A stretch of DNA of 58,047 nucleotides from Phormidesmis priestleyi ULC007 (GTDB taxonomy: Bacteria > Cyanobacteriota > Cyanobacteriia > Leptolyngbyales > Leptolyngbyaceae): assembly GCF_001895925.1 (NCBI RefSeq), contig NZ_MPPI01000028.1, positions 1 to 58,047 of the forward strand, written 5' to 3'. The notes under the pieces are model-generated. The model saw nothing but the letters and a program-made list of their open reading frames with translations. It did not search any database and was not told the DNA's origin. This document shows positions 43,635 to 52,248 of the stretch, piece after piece; the first letter of the stretch is position 1; each line of letters begins with the position of its first letter. The position numbers were made by a program, and so were the translations under genes.

Positions 43635-44974
43635 AGCGTATACGTGAAGTCATTCACAATCATTCCGGGAACCCAAGTGCCGCCGAGATTGCGATTTTCA
43701 TAAGTGCCCACATCAGGAATAAATTCCTGGAAGTTGGTCAATGCTGCCAGGTTTTCGCCCCAAAATTGATAGAAGCTGTCATCAAACCGCAGATTCTCGA
43801 TCGGGGCCACAATCTCGCCCTCTTCAACCCAAAAACAGGCATAGCGAGTCATGCCCGTAATCCGCCCAGTGGGGCGATCGCTCCAGTTCAAATAGTGCAG
43901 ATTTGAAAGATATAAGCCCGTTCCTAATGTTGCCAAAATCTGCTCACTCGACAACTCACCAGGCGCAATTTCGGGCGATCGCAATGTCTCTCCTTGATCT
44001 GCGCCATTGGCAACCAGCTTATATTCCTTTGCAGTTTGAGAAGAGATGAGCATATTTACTAGTTCGCCTTCTTCGACGATCGACAGATCTAACGGGGCAA
44101 CTTCGCCTAACTCGTTAAATCGAGGCACTAACCCATGTCGAAAGTTTTCGCGCAGGGTGAATTTAGGCGAGAGTTTCTTTTCTCCGCGTCGCATCGCGCC
44201 CAAACAACTGCCGCCCTGTTGAAAAGATGACTCACTCACACCACCCCAAGACAGCATATAAACCAGTTCAGCGATCGCGGCAGGTGCCAAATAAGTGCGA
44301 TAGCTTCCCCGGCTGATCGATTTTGGCGGTTGGCTGAGGCGATCGAGTTGCTGTCTTGAGGTCTGAATTTTAGTCGCGTAGGCAGACTGATCCCAGCGAT
44401 CGCCCGCAAACGTGCCTTTAACCGCTTGACCATCTGGGGTAAATAGCGAGTAATCTAGCGAAAAAGACTCCGTTGCGAACCAGTGTTTTTGCCCAACCGA
44501 ATCGGCATAGGCTCGAATCATTAATCCGGCTGCATAAAGGCCTGTGAAATCCAAATCAGCAACCACAGGCAGCAAGGTTGGCACCACTTCATCGATCGTC
44601 AAAAGCTGTCCCGTATAAATTTCCTGGCTGGTCGCATTGCCAGACGGCAGCACCAAATAAGGGTTGACCGGAAGTTGAGACACGTCTTTTCGCAGCGCCT
44701 CTAAAGCGGTTTTGGCTCTGGGTCGATCGATCTCCAAGTCTCCAGTAAAAGGAAACTGATGATCGCTACTGCGCTGATCTCGCATCAGTGTTAGAGACAA
44801 ACTGCCATCGTTAACTGATCCGGTTTGGCGAACTTTGGCGTGATTAAATCGCGTAAATTGGCTTTGCTCACTATTCAGGCTGAGGGTGAAATGTTCGTCA
44901 GGTTTAAGCTGATCGGCGATCGTCTCCACCAATTGATCAAAGCTGCTTTCTAAGAAACTCACGGTTTTCGTCAT
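43631..44974 (-). CDS. pmbA: TldE/PmbA family protein
   Basis: Catalytically inactive partner of TldD in a heterodimeric protease-like complex that matures or degrades small peptides. The family pattern is visible: SEQSQFTRFNHAKVRQTG (N-terminal), LEIDRPRAKTALEALRKDV, and the C-terminal LDLSIVEEGELVNMLIS and GTGLYLSNLHYLNWSDRPTG. No HExxxH motif, as expected for TldE. The ATG overlaps the tldD stop by 4 bases. Length 447. Confidence 0.9.
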   Translation of the reverse strand: MTKTVSFLESSFDQLVETIADQLKPDEHFTLSLNSEQSQFTRFNHAKVRQTGSVNDGSLSLTLMRDQRSSDHQFPFTGDLEIDRPRAKTALEALRKDVSQLPVNPYLVLPSGNATSQEIYTGQLLTIDEVVPTLLPVVADLDFTGLYAAGLMIRAYADSVGQKHWFATESFSLDYSLFTPDGQAVKGTFAGDRWDQSAYATKIQTSRQQLDRLSQPPKSISRGSYRTYLAPAAIAELVYMLSWGGVSESSFQQGGSCLGAMRRGEKKLSPKFTLRENFRHGLVPRFNELGEVAPLDLSIVEEGELVNMLISSQTAKEYKLVANGADQGETLRSPEIAPGELSSEQILATLGTGLYLSNLHYLNWSDRPTGRITGMTRYACFWVEEGEIVAPIENLRFDDSFYQFWGENLAALTNFQEFIPDVGTYENRNLGGTWVPGMIVNDFTYTL

Positions 44975-46410
44975 GCCCCACCTCCAAACACTTCAACATT
45001 GGCAAACACCGCTATAGGTGAGCCGTGCCCGACTCGAATGGCCTGATTGGGTTCGCCTTTGCCGCAAAACGGCGTGCCATACATCTGCCAGGTGGAGCGA
45101 TCGCCCACTTTGATCAGGCTGCCCCAAAACTCTGGCGTGACTCCTCGATAATTGGGATTTCGCACGGTTTTAGTCAGTTTGCCCTGCTCAATCAACCTGC
45201 CATATTCGCAACTGAACTGGAATTTATGACGCTGATCATCGATCGACCAAGAGCGATTCGCTTCCATAAAAATGCCGCGATCGACGCTGGTGATCGTCTC
45301 CTCAAAACTACCGCTTCCGGGTTCGAGATTCAGATTGCCCATGCGGTCGATCGGCGGTCGATTCCACGACGAGGCTCTGGTGCTGGCGACTCCCAAAACT
45401 CCAGCTCTGGCTTGACTTTCGAGACTGCCCACACCGCGCATTAAGGTGCCTTCTTTGATCAAATATTCACGAGTTGCCGGAGTGCCTGTGTCGTCAAAGC
45501 GGTAGCTGGCAAACTCTCCCGGCACAGTTGGGTCAAAAGTGATATTCATCAACGGTGAACCGTAAACCCGCTTACCAAAATCTTCTAGCTTGATGAAACT
45601 GCCGCCTGCATAGTTGCGCTCATCACCTAAAATTCGGTCTAGCTCTAGCGGATGCCCTACACTTTCGTGAATTTGCAACAGCATTTGATCAGGCGCTAAC
45701 ACCAATGTGGTCGTTTCGGTCGGACATTCTTCTGCGGTCAGCAACTCGATCGCTTGGTCGCCAATCTGTTTAACTCGCTGCCACAGGTCAGGCGTAACCA
45801 AATGTTCAATACCGCCTTGATAGCAGTGAGCCAACCCACCGTTGTTCGATCGCCGCTGCACGATCGCGCCTTCTTGAGCTGTCGCAGAATAATCGGTGCT
45901 AATCATCCAAAATTTTTGGTGCGCCTCAGACCCATTGCTGCTGACAAACCAGGTTTCGGTTTCGGTGACGATCGCCGTTGCACTCGTTTGAACGATCTGA
46001 TCAGAAACTTTCAGAGTTTGACAAATCTTGGTCAGAATTTCGCTAATCTCACCGGGAGTCAGCGCGTCAAACGGCTTGAGAATCGGCGAAGTGTAGTCTT
46101 CAACCACTTTGGGACGAGCGGATAGCGGCGTTGGGTGAATGTTCCATTCGCTGGCAGCGATCGCTTGACGTTGAGCCGTTAATGCTGCCGCCTGAACGCT
46201 TTCTAAAGTCAGCAAATTGGTCGCGGCATAGCCAATTTGACCGTTCACCAACACTTCGACCATAATGCCCTGGGTGGTCGTGGTGCGATTATATTCGGGG
46301 ATGCCATCCCGAACGGTGCGATGGGTAGAGGCTTCCTGAGTGGCTCTTAGCCCAATCCAGTCGGCTGAGACGTTGAGGGCTGAGAGCAAGTTTGACAATT
46401 CAACAATCAT
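44971..46410 (-). CDS. tldD: TldD family metalloprotease
   Basis: Active subunit of the TldD-TldE complex. Carries the zinc site HESVGHPLELD (His248, Glu249, His253) and further TldD blocks (GSFIKLEDFGKRVYGSP, FDDTGTPATREYLIKEGTLM). In E. coli the complex matures microcin B17 and helps degrade the CcdA antitoxin; the cyanobacterial substrate is unknown. First gene of the two-gene operon with pmbA. Length 479. Confidence 0.93.
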   Translation of the reverse strand: MIVELSNLLSALNVSADWIGLRATQEASTHRTVRDGIPEYNRTTTTQGIMVEVLVNGQIGYAATNLLTLESVQAAALTAQRQAIAASEWNIHPTPLSARPKVVEDYTSPILKPFDALTPGEISEILTKICQTLKVSDQIVQTSATAIVTETETWFVSSNGSEAHQKFWMISTDYSATAQEGAIVQRRSNNGGLAHCYQGGIEHLVTPDLWQRVKQIGDQAIELLTAEECPTETTTLVLAPDQMLLQIHESVGHPLELDRILGDERNYAGGSFIKLEDFGKRVYGSPLMNITFDPTVPGEFASYRFDDTGTPATREYLIKEGTLMRGVGSLESQARAGVLGVASTRASSWNRPPIDRMGNLNLEPGSGSFEETITSVDRGIFMEANRSWSIDDQRHKFQFSCEYGRLIEQGKLTKTVRNPNYRGVTPEFWGSLIKVGDRSTWQMYGTPFCGKGEPNQAIRVGHGSPIAVFANVEVFGGGA

Positions 46411-46459
46411 GATTAACGCTCGGAGAAGTCATGAACATTTTTCGGCTTTGCTGAACGAT

Positions 46460-46571
46460 GGGATGAATTCGCCCCCTAGCCCCCAATTCTAGGGGAACCG
46501 GACATTCAAAGTCCCCCAGAATGGGGGATTTAGGGGGCGTTCCGAGGATAGCGCGATCAATGATTCATCCC
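46460..46571. mobile_element. Short MITE-like element with the shared hairpin core (family E)
   Basis: GGGATGAAT at 46460-46468 and ATTCATCCC at 46563-46571 are inverted repeats at the borders. The core (about 46471-46538) has the same hairpin as the B, C and D elements. Only one copy in this window, so the family and ends are less secure. It lies between cysS and tldD. Confidence 0.5.
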
Positions 46572-46644
46572 GCTATCCAGCAACGCCCATTTTGCCTCTG
46601 CGGATGAGTTCTACCACAGGGGAACAATTGACGCAGTTTCTAGT

Positions 46645-48117
46645 CTAACTTCGATGCCAAAGGGTTTCACCCCCCGGTTTGTCAATTAGCGTAATTCCCT
46701 GAGCTTGCAGCTCGTTGCGAATGCGATCGGCTTCAGCAAAGTTTTTGACGATCTTCGCGTCTCGTCGTCGCTGAATTTCGGTTTCGATCGCAGCATCCGA
46801 CAACCCATTTGTTGAGGTGGGATCTTCTGGTTTGGCTTCTAAGCCCAGAACTTGGGCGAGTTCTATTAGCGTTTGCCACTGCTGCTTTAAAGTGTCGGGT
46901 GGTGCATCAGTTTTGCCTTGATGAACGAGCAGATTGCCTTCGCGCTGCAATGCTTTGGCAATTTCAAATAAGACCGCCAACCCACTAGAGGTGTTGAAGT
47001 CGTCATCCATTGCGGTCTGGAACTGCTCTAAAATAGACGTTTGCGCGTCTTCTCGATCGTGCCACTCCAAACGATCGCCATATTCATAACCAAACAAAAG
47101 TCCTTCTTTAAGGGTGTTCCAGCCGTTTTGAGCCGCAGTCAGCGCCTCGTCAGTGAAGTCGATCGGCTTGCGATAGCTGGCTCCTAGCACAAACAGCCGA
47201 ATCACCATCGGGTCAATGCCTTTACGATCGAGCAAGTCGCGAATCGTGGTGAAGTTGCCAAGCGATTTTGACATCTTTTCGCCGCCCACATTCACCATGC
47301 CGTTATGCATCCAATAGCGAGAGAGAGGCTTGCCCGTCACCGCTTCTGATTGAGCAATCTCATTTTCGTGGTGCGGAAAGATCAGATCATTGCCCCCAGC
47401 ATGAATATCGATCGTGTCACCGAGCCGTTTGCCACTGGCATCTGCGAAGCACTCGCGCACCATTGCCGAGCATTCAATGTGCCACCCCGGACGACCCGCT
47501 CCCCAAGGCGACTCCCAGGCAGGTTCATCAGGTTTGGCTGACTTCCACAGCGCAAAATCAGCCGGATCTCTTTTTTGCGGCTGGTTTGCTTCGTGTGTGG
47601 CTTCAACTCGTCCACTCGCCCCGGTCTGCATCTCGTCTAGCTTTTGCCCAGACAGTTTGCCATAGCCCGGAAAACTGCGAACCGAGTAGTAAACATCTCC
47701 CGCAGTGGGGTAGGCATTTCCGTTTTGCTCTAATTCGTGAATGAGGCGTTTGATGCCGTCGATCGTATGCGTCGCACGGGGATATTCATCTGCCTCCATG
47801 ACGTTTAGCCGCGCCATATCCTCAAAATATGCCTGAATATAAAATTCGGCGACGGCTTCCATTGAGGTGCCTTCTTGCCGCGCTCGATTCAGAATCTTGT
47901 CATCAATGTCGGTAAAGTTTTGCACATAGCGCACGTTATAGCCGCGCCACTTGAGATAGCGACGCACCGTATCCCACACAATGCAAGCCCTGGCGTGCCC
48001 CAAATGGCAATAGTCATAGACCGTTACGCCGCAATAATACATCTGCACCTGATGGGGATCGATCGGGTCAAAGACTTCTTTGCGACGAGTCAGGGTGTTA
48101 TAAAGCGTTAAGGGCAT
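46645..48117 (-). CDS. cysS: Cysteinyl-tRNA synthetase
   Basis: Class I aminoacyl-tRNA synthetase with the HIGH-type motif HLGHA (38-42, TVYDYCHLGHARACIVWD), the KMSKS loop (EKMSKSLGNF), and the zinc-binding cysteine and histidine residues of the family (WHIECSAM and HHENE). Length 490, normal. Stands alone and diverges from the CobW gene. Confidence 0.97.
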   Translation of the reverse strand: MPLTLYNTLTRRKEVFDPIDPHQVQMYYCGVTVYDYCHLGHARACIVWDTVRRYLKWRGYNVRYVQNFTDIDDKILNRARQEGTSMEAVAEFYIQAYFEDMARLNVMEADEYPRATHTIDGIKRLIHELEQNGNAYPTAGDVYYSVRSFPGYGKLSGQKLDEMQTGASGRVEATHEANQPQKRDPADFALWKSAKPDEPAWESPWGAGRPGWHIECSAMVRECFADASGKRLGDTIDIHAGGNDLIFPHHENEIAQSEAVTGKPLSRYWMHNGMVNVGGEKMSKSLGNFTTIRDLLDRKGIDPMVIRLFVLGASYRKPIDFTDEALTAAQNGWNTLKEGLLFGYEYGDRLEWHDREDAQTSILEQFQTAMDDDFNTSSGLAVLFEIAKALQREGNLLVHQGKTDAPPDTLKQQWQTLIELAQVLGLEAKPEDPTSTNGLSDAAIETEIQRRRDAKIVKNFAEADRIRNELQAQGITLIDKPGGETLWHRS

Positions 48118-48267
48118 AGGGGTCAGGGTTGAAATGGGTCGATTGTCTGCGAGTGCTCATCATACAATCGTAGATCAGCAATAATAGGAAAGAGCGATCG
48201 GGAATTTGACAGAAATCATTCTGGCTCTCGACCGTCTTCATTTTTTGATGTTTCTAGCAAGCGCGTT

Positions 48268-49392
48268 ATGCAAACAGCAGCCACCTCTTCTACATCAGCA
48301 ATGGATGTCCCTAAACATGGGCTTCCCGTTACCATCATTACAGGCTTTTTGGGTAGCGGCAAAACCACGCTTTTAAATCACATTTTGACCAATCAGCAGG
48401 GAGTGAAAACTGCCGTGTTGGTGAATGAGTTTGGCGAAATTGGCATCGATAATGAACTGATCATCAAAACCGATGACGACAACATGGTCGAACTCAGCAA
48501 CGGCTGTATCTGCTGCACCATTAATAATGATCTGGTAGAAGCCGTCTATAAAGTCTTAGAGCGGCAAGACTCGATCGATTACCTCGTCGTCGAGACTACC
48601 GGATTGGCAGATCCGTTGCCTGTCGCAATGACGTTCTTAGGCACCGAACTGCGCGACATGACTCGACTCGACTCGATCATCACCGTGGTTGACTCAGAAA
48701 ACTTCAGCTTAGATTTGTTTAACAGCGAAGCGGCTTATAGTCAGATCGCCTACGGAGATATCATTCTCCTCAACAAAGCAGATCTCGTTGATGAAGCCGA
48801 TCTTGACTCGCTAGAAGTACGAATTCGAGATATCAAAGAAGGCGCAAGAATTTTGCGAACCGTCAAGGGACAAGCACCTCTGGCAGCCCTTCTGAGTGTG
48901 GGATTGTTTGAGTCAGATAAATACTTTGCTGAAGAAGCTGAGAAGTCCGATCATCACGATCACGCCCACGCCCACGCCCCCGAACATGAGGATCATTCTG
49001 CTTGCGATCACGATCATGGCAAGTGTGAACACGATCACGATCATGACCACCATCACCACTCAAATCACTTAGAGAATGACGGCTTTACGTCGGTTTCTTT
49101 TGAGAGCGATCGTCCCTTCAACATTCGCAAGTTTCAACACTTTTTAGACAATCAGTTGCCGACGAATGTGTTTCGCGCTAAAGGCATTCTCTGGTTTGAT
49201 GAAAGCCCCAAGCGTCACATTTTTCACTTGAGCGGCAAGCGGTTCTCGCTCGATGATGATCAGTGGGTCAGCACGCCTAAAAATCAACTGGTGCTGATCG
49301 GGCAGGGTTTAGATCATGAAGCCTTGCGATCGCAGGTAGAAAGCTGTCTCACTGTCCCCTCTGTCAGTCGCGGAAAAGGATTTGGAAAATAA
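48268..49392 (+). CDS. CobW/COG0523-family GTPase (metallochaperone)
   Basis: G3E GTPase with a P-loop (GFLGSGKTTLLNH, residues 26-38), the CxCC metal motif (NGCICCTINND, Cys80, Cys82, Cys83), the NKAD motif (ILLNKADLVD), a histidine-rich stretch (about 228-267, with HDHDHDHHHH) and the C-terminal CobW_C domain. The family delivers zinc, cobalt or other metals to target enzymes; the metal is unknown. Its last 11 bases overlap the start of the next gene, so the two are coupled. Confidence 0.9.
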   Translation: MQTAATSSTSAMDVPKHGLPVTIITGFLGSGKTTLLNHILTNQQGVKTAVLVNEFGEIGIDNELIIKTDDDNMVELSNGCICCTINNDLVEAVYKVLERQDSIDYLVVETTGLADPLPVAMTFLGTELRDMTRLDSIITVVDSENFSLDLFNSEAAYSQIAYGDIILLNKADLVDEADLDSLEVRIRDIKEGARILRTVKGQAPLAALLSVGLFESDKYFAEEAEKSDHHDHAHAHAPEHEDHSACDHDHGKCEHDHDHDHHHHSNHLENDGFTSVSFESDRPFNIRKFQHFLDNQLPTNVFRAKGILWFDESPKRHIFHLSGKRFSLDDDQWVSTPKNQLVLIGQGLDHEALRSQVESCLTVPSVSRGKGFGK

Positions 49393-49660
49393 AGTTGAAG
49401 TTTTAGTTTGCCAGTATCAAAGCTGCCTCGCAAATGGATCAGCCGAGGTGCTGGCTTATTTCTTGGCGAACCCGGTCGATAACGTGACTGTCATCGGCAG
49501 CGAATGTCAAGGACAGTGCAATATGGGCGCAACCGTGCGAGTGTTGCCCGACGAAGTTTGGTATTGTCGAGTCAAGCCTGAACACGTGGCTGCGATCGTC
49601 GAGCAACATCTCAAACAAGGCAACCCAGTGCCAGCACTTTTGCATCCTCGATTTCACTAA
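49382..49660 (+). CDS. Thioredoxin-like [2Fe-2S] ferredoxin domain protein (92 aa)
   Basis: A short protein with four cysteines in the pattern of thioredoxin-like ferredoxins: Cys10 and Cys15 (VCQYQSCLANG), and Cys42 and Cys46 (SECQGQCNMGA). The start must be a TTG, preceded by AAAAGGA within the cobW coding end. Probably an electron carrier or a metal-related partner of CobW. Such small ferredoxins are common in cyanobacteria. Confidence 0.8.
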   Translation: MENKVEVLVCQYQSCLANGSAEVLAYFLANPVDNVTVIGSECQGQCNMGATVRVLPDEVWYCRVKPEHVAAIVEQHLKQGNPVPALLHPRFH

Positions 49661-49676
49661 GTAGCTGAATAGAAGA

Positions 49677-49752
49677 CCCTCATCCCTTCTCTCTAGTCTT
49701 AAGATACAAGGGCTAGAATTCTTGTCCCCTCGCCTTTGGGAGAGGGTGAGGG
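49677..49752. terminator. Inverted repeat between convergent operons
   Basis: CCCTCATCCCTTCTCTC at 49677-49693 against GGGAGAGGGTGAGGG at 49738-49752. A long imperfect stem, located between the cobW-ferredoxin unit and petP, which are convergent. Could be a bidirectional terminator or a common cyanobacterial repeat. Confidence 0.5.
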
Positions 49753-49809
49753 TAAGGGCGAGTCTAGCAACTCATGTCACCATTCTGCAATGCCGATTTA
49801 AATGATCGG

Positions 49810-50646
49810 TTAACTGTGGAAGGGAATCACGATCAAAGGCAGCAAGACTAACAGCAGCCACCACGATTGCCCCCCCAAGCTGGATGACTCTGGTTCTAAA
49901 AGCGCATTGATTCGCTCATTGAGACGGTTTCTAACAACAGCACTGCTAAACGAAGCACAAAAGTTTTCAGGCTGAATTTGAGGAGCGCTGACGACCGAGA
50001 GCAGGGCTTCGGCGAGGAGTAAACTATCGACGTGTTGAGCCGCCCAGCGATCGGCTCTCAGTTCTCGCAAGATCAGTAGTTCTTGCCATAGCGCTTCCGT
50101 TTGAGGGAGCCAGGCGGTAAGACGGCGCAACCAACCGAGCCAAAAAAACCAGAAGGTATCGCGGTAATGAAGATGCCCTTGTTCATGAACCAAGACGACT
50201 TCGAGATGGGCAGAGTCGAGCGATTGCAACAACCCCTGGCTGACGACTAGCTCTGGTTGCCAGAAGCCAATTTGCGCTACATAGGGAGTCGAAATTTCAA
50301 TCAGTCGAGTGGTTTTGCCGTGCATCTCTAGCTGGGGGTAGCGTCGAACTTGATGGAGCGATCGCTGCGCCTCGATCGTTAAGCTCAACCCTAAAACGAT
50401 CGCAGCCGCTAGAAACGAGATCGCGATCGCATAGCTGCCCCAGCCTTCCCACCAGAGAGCCATGTGCAGGCACGGACCCATGTAGGCGAGGGCGAGAGCG
50501 GTGTTGCACAACAACAATGGGGAGAAGAGGAACCAGCCCAAGGTGCGATGCCAACGATCGCTCCAGCCGCCTGTGGGAATGGTTGCGGTTTGACGAATGC
50601 CCCAGGCAAATGTCAATGCTAATAAGAGCATGATTAAGTGCGTCAT
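49810..50646 (-). CDS. petP: BlaR1-like (M56 family) membrane metalloprotease, PetP homologue
   Basis: 278 residues. Hydrophobic helices at about 1-14, 38-57 and 72-92, plus a C-terminal anchor (SWWLLLVLLPLIVIPF), with a zinc-protease motif HEQGH (154-158) and the ELRADRWA segment downstream. Gene order (BlaI-type repressor immediately upstream, petJ divergent) matches PetR-PetP of Synechocystis, in which PetP is a protease controlling the level of PetR in response to copper. The ATG overlaps the petR stop by 4 bases. Naming rests on synteny. Confidence 0.8.
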   Translation of the reverse strand: MTHLIMLLLALTFAWGIRQTATIPTGGWSDRWHRTLGWFLFSPLLLCNTALALAYMGPCLHMALWWEGWGSYAIAISFLAAAIVLGLSLTIEAQRSLHQVRRYPQLEMHGKTTRLIEISTPYVAQIGFWQPELVVSQGLLQSLDSAHLEVVLVHEQGHLHYRDTFWFFWLGWLRRLTAWLPQTEALWQELLILRELRADRWAAQHVDSLLLAEALLSVVSAPQIQPENFCASFSSAVVRNRLNERINALLEPESSSLGGQSWWLLLVLLPLIVIPFHS

Positions 50647-51062
50647 TGTTCCTCCCGTGATTTGCGGATGGCTTGCAATCGTTGAGCGATCGCTTCTAGT
50701 TGTTCGACGCTGGCTTGATCGAGGCTATCGGCAAAAGCAGCGACGACATCGGGGTTGCCAACGGCTAAAAACTGATTGAGTTGTTCGTAAGCTTGCAGGG
50801 CGTTGGCTTCGGCTTTGGAGACTAGGGGTTTCCATGAAAAGCTGCGCTCTTGTTTATCGCAGACGAGCCAGCCTTTTTTGGTGAGACGGTTTAAGACTGT
50901 GGTCACAGACGTATAGGCCAACTCACGATCGGGATCGGCAAGAATCCGATCGTGAATCTCTTTCACCGTTGCGCCTTTTAGTTCCCAAACAATGTGCAAA
51001 ATCTCTGATTCTAAAGGGCCGAGAGAAAGCTGTTTTGGACGGTGATTAGGTAGAGAAACCAT
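50643..51062 (-). CDS. petR: BlaI/MecI-family transcriptional regulator, PetR homologue
   Basis: About 139 residues from the ATG at 51062 (MVSLPNHRPKQLSLGPLESE); the frame is open upstream but non-homologous. The winged-helix region (LHIVWELKGATVKEIHDRIL and AYTSVTTVLNRLTKKGWL) matches PF03965. The downstream membrane protease and the divergent petJ identify it as a likely PetR, which in Synechocystis represses petJ (cytochrome c6) and activates petE (plastocyanin) when copper is present. petE is not in the window. Confidence 0.8.
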   Translation of the reverse strand: MVSLPNHRPKQLSLGPLESEILHIVWELKGATVKEIHDRILADPDRELAYTSVTTVLNRLTKKGWLVCDKQERSFSWKPLVSKAEANALQAYEQLNQFLAVGNPDVVAAFADSLDQASVEQLEAIAQRLQAIRKSREEQ

Positions 51063-51168
51063 ATCTCCCAAGTGTAAAACTACGGGCGTTGTCGAATAGT
51101 AAAGATGATTGAGGTAGGAGCAATCCCCCTGTGGTTGCCCTCCGTCAGAGGTAGGCAACGTCAGTCTG

Positions 51169-51195
51169 GGGTAGGTACGGGGGCGCTACCCCTAC
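51169..51195 (-). repeat. Short interspersed repeat, copy 1
   Basis: The reverse complement of this stretch matches the sequence at 55452-55478 at 25 of 27 positions (core GTAGGGGTAG, GCCCCCGT, CCTACCC). The repeat is itself partly palindromic. A dispersed cyanobacterial repeat of unknown function. Confidence 0.6.
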
Positions 51196-51431
51196 TATTT
51201 ATTCAGCAGCACCAAACTACGCTTTATTAGAATATCTGAGATTGGGGATCTGCGGAGGTTGAATCACAAGGGATTTTTGTTGACGATCGTTCACTCAACA
51301 CCGCTCCTAATCTTTGAGTATTTCGTAAGTTTGACAGCCTGTCTTTTGACGATAGGAAATGAGCAAGACAAAATACTGATAACTGAATCACAGCACATCT
51401 TCAGAGAGGTGCGTGACCAGCAACAAGTTTC

Positions 51432-51471
51432 ATATCCTCCCGATTTCTCTTGCAGGAAATTTGGGGGATAT
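51432..51471 (+). promoter_or_regulatory. Imperfect inverted repeat upstream of petJ
   Basis: ATATCCTCCCGATTTC at 51432-51447 pairs with GAAATTTGGGGGATAT at 51456-51471 at 13 of 16 positions over an 8-base loop, about 50 bases before petJ. It may be an operator for PetR or an mRNA leader hairpin. It is not a proven site. Confidence 0.4.
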
Positions 51472-51518
51472 CTCTGTGTGGAAATATCTTCTAGAGTCAA
51501 TTTACAAATGATACGGTT

Positions 51519-51896
51519 ATGAAGAAATTAATGTCGATGAGAACCCTACTCGCAACGGTTTTGATGATGATTGCATCACTGACTTTCATGGTTGCTCAAC
51601 CTGCTTGGGCAGATGCAGATCTGGTGACAGGTGCGAAAGTTTTTTCTGCAAACTGCGCTTCTTGTCATATTGGTGGCAAAAATGTTATAAACGCTCCCAA
51701 AACGCTCAAAAAGGAAGCACTGGCCAAGTACGCAATGAACAGCAGCGAGGCGATCGTCACTCAGGTGACTAATGGCAAAGGTGCCATGCCTAAGTTTAAA
51801 GGTCGCTTGACTGATGACCAAATTCAGTCGGTTGCGGCTTATAGCGGTTCCCGCATGAATGAAGTACATCAGATCCTTACTGCACAGGCATTATAG
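51519..51896 (+). CDS. petJ: Cytochrome c6 with an aberrant C-terminus
   Basis: Lumenal electron carrier from cytochrome b6f to photosystem I or the oxidase. Signal peptide to about residue 33 (ending AQPAWA), then mature [20 protein letters not shown] with the heme-binding CASCH and the axial Met in [12 protein letters not shown]. Normal cytochrome c6 ends YVL..A..GW; here the sequence changes after VAAY to [17 protein letters not shown], with no terminal Trp and about 8 residues too long. No simple frameshift restores the usual end. It may be a divergent isoform or a recombined 3' end. Divergent from petR. Confidence 0.9.
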   Translation: MKKLMSMRTLLATVLMMIASLTFMVAQPAWADADLVTGAKVFSANCASCHIGGKNVINAPKTLKKEALAKYAMNSSEAIVTQVTNGKGAMPKFKGRLTDDQIQSVAAYSGSRMNEVHQILTAQAL

Positions 51897-51989
51897 ATGC
51901 GATGCCGTACCTCACTCTAGTGAAAACTGCTATATGTGCTCGATCAGTCTGAGAAAGGTTGGTAAGTCAAACTCTTTTAAAGTAAAGCG

Positions 51990-52232
51990 ATGAATCTCTT
52001 CAGAATTTTCTGGATCACTGTGTTTGCGATCGCCTGCTGGCTTCCTGTCACCCCGACCGATGCAACGCTGTCCGTGGATGCCCATGCTTTGTTTAAGGTG
52101 GGAGTTGAGCAAGCCCAAACGGAACGTTTTCGAGATGCGATCGAGACTTTTCATCAAGTGATCCAGAAAGATTCTGAGTTTTCGGCGGCTTATAGCAATC
52201 GCTGTTTTTCTTACATTCAGAGAATAGGATGA
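51990..52232 (+). pseudogene. Truncated TPR protein
   Basis: Signal peptide (MNLFRIFWITVFAIACWLPV), then one TPR (LFKVGVEQAQTERFRDAIET, FHQVIQKDSEFSAAYSNR) cut off after CFSYIQRIG. Full-length homologues continue with a second repeat beginning (L/I)GDY. The frame here closes just before arsS, so the 3' part has been lost or frameshifted. Confidence 0.65.
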
Positions 52233-52248
52233 CTAACCAATCACTTGA

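Larger units (their letters stand above)
51063..51518. promoter_or_regulatory. petR-petJ divergent promoter region
   Basis: 455 bases with no convincing gene. It holds a GGGTAGGTACGGGGGCGCTA repeat copy (51169-51195), a GACAGCCTGTC palindrome (51333-51343), and an imperfect inverted repeat near petJ (51432-51471). Any of the last two could bind a BlaI-type dimer; I cannot say which. Confidence 0.45.

Noticed and set aside
51259-51522. An 87-codon plus-strand frame before petJ
   Set aside because: It fills the petR-petJ promoter region, contains the inverted repeats expected of regulatory DNA and resembles no protein.
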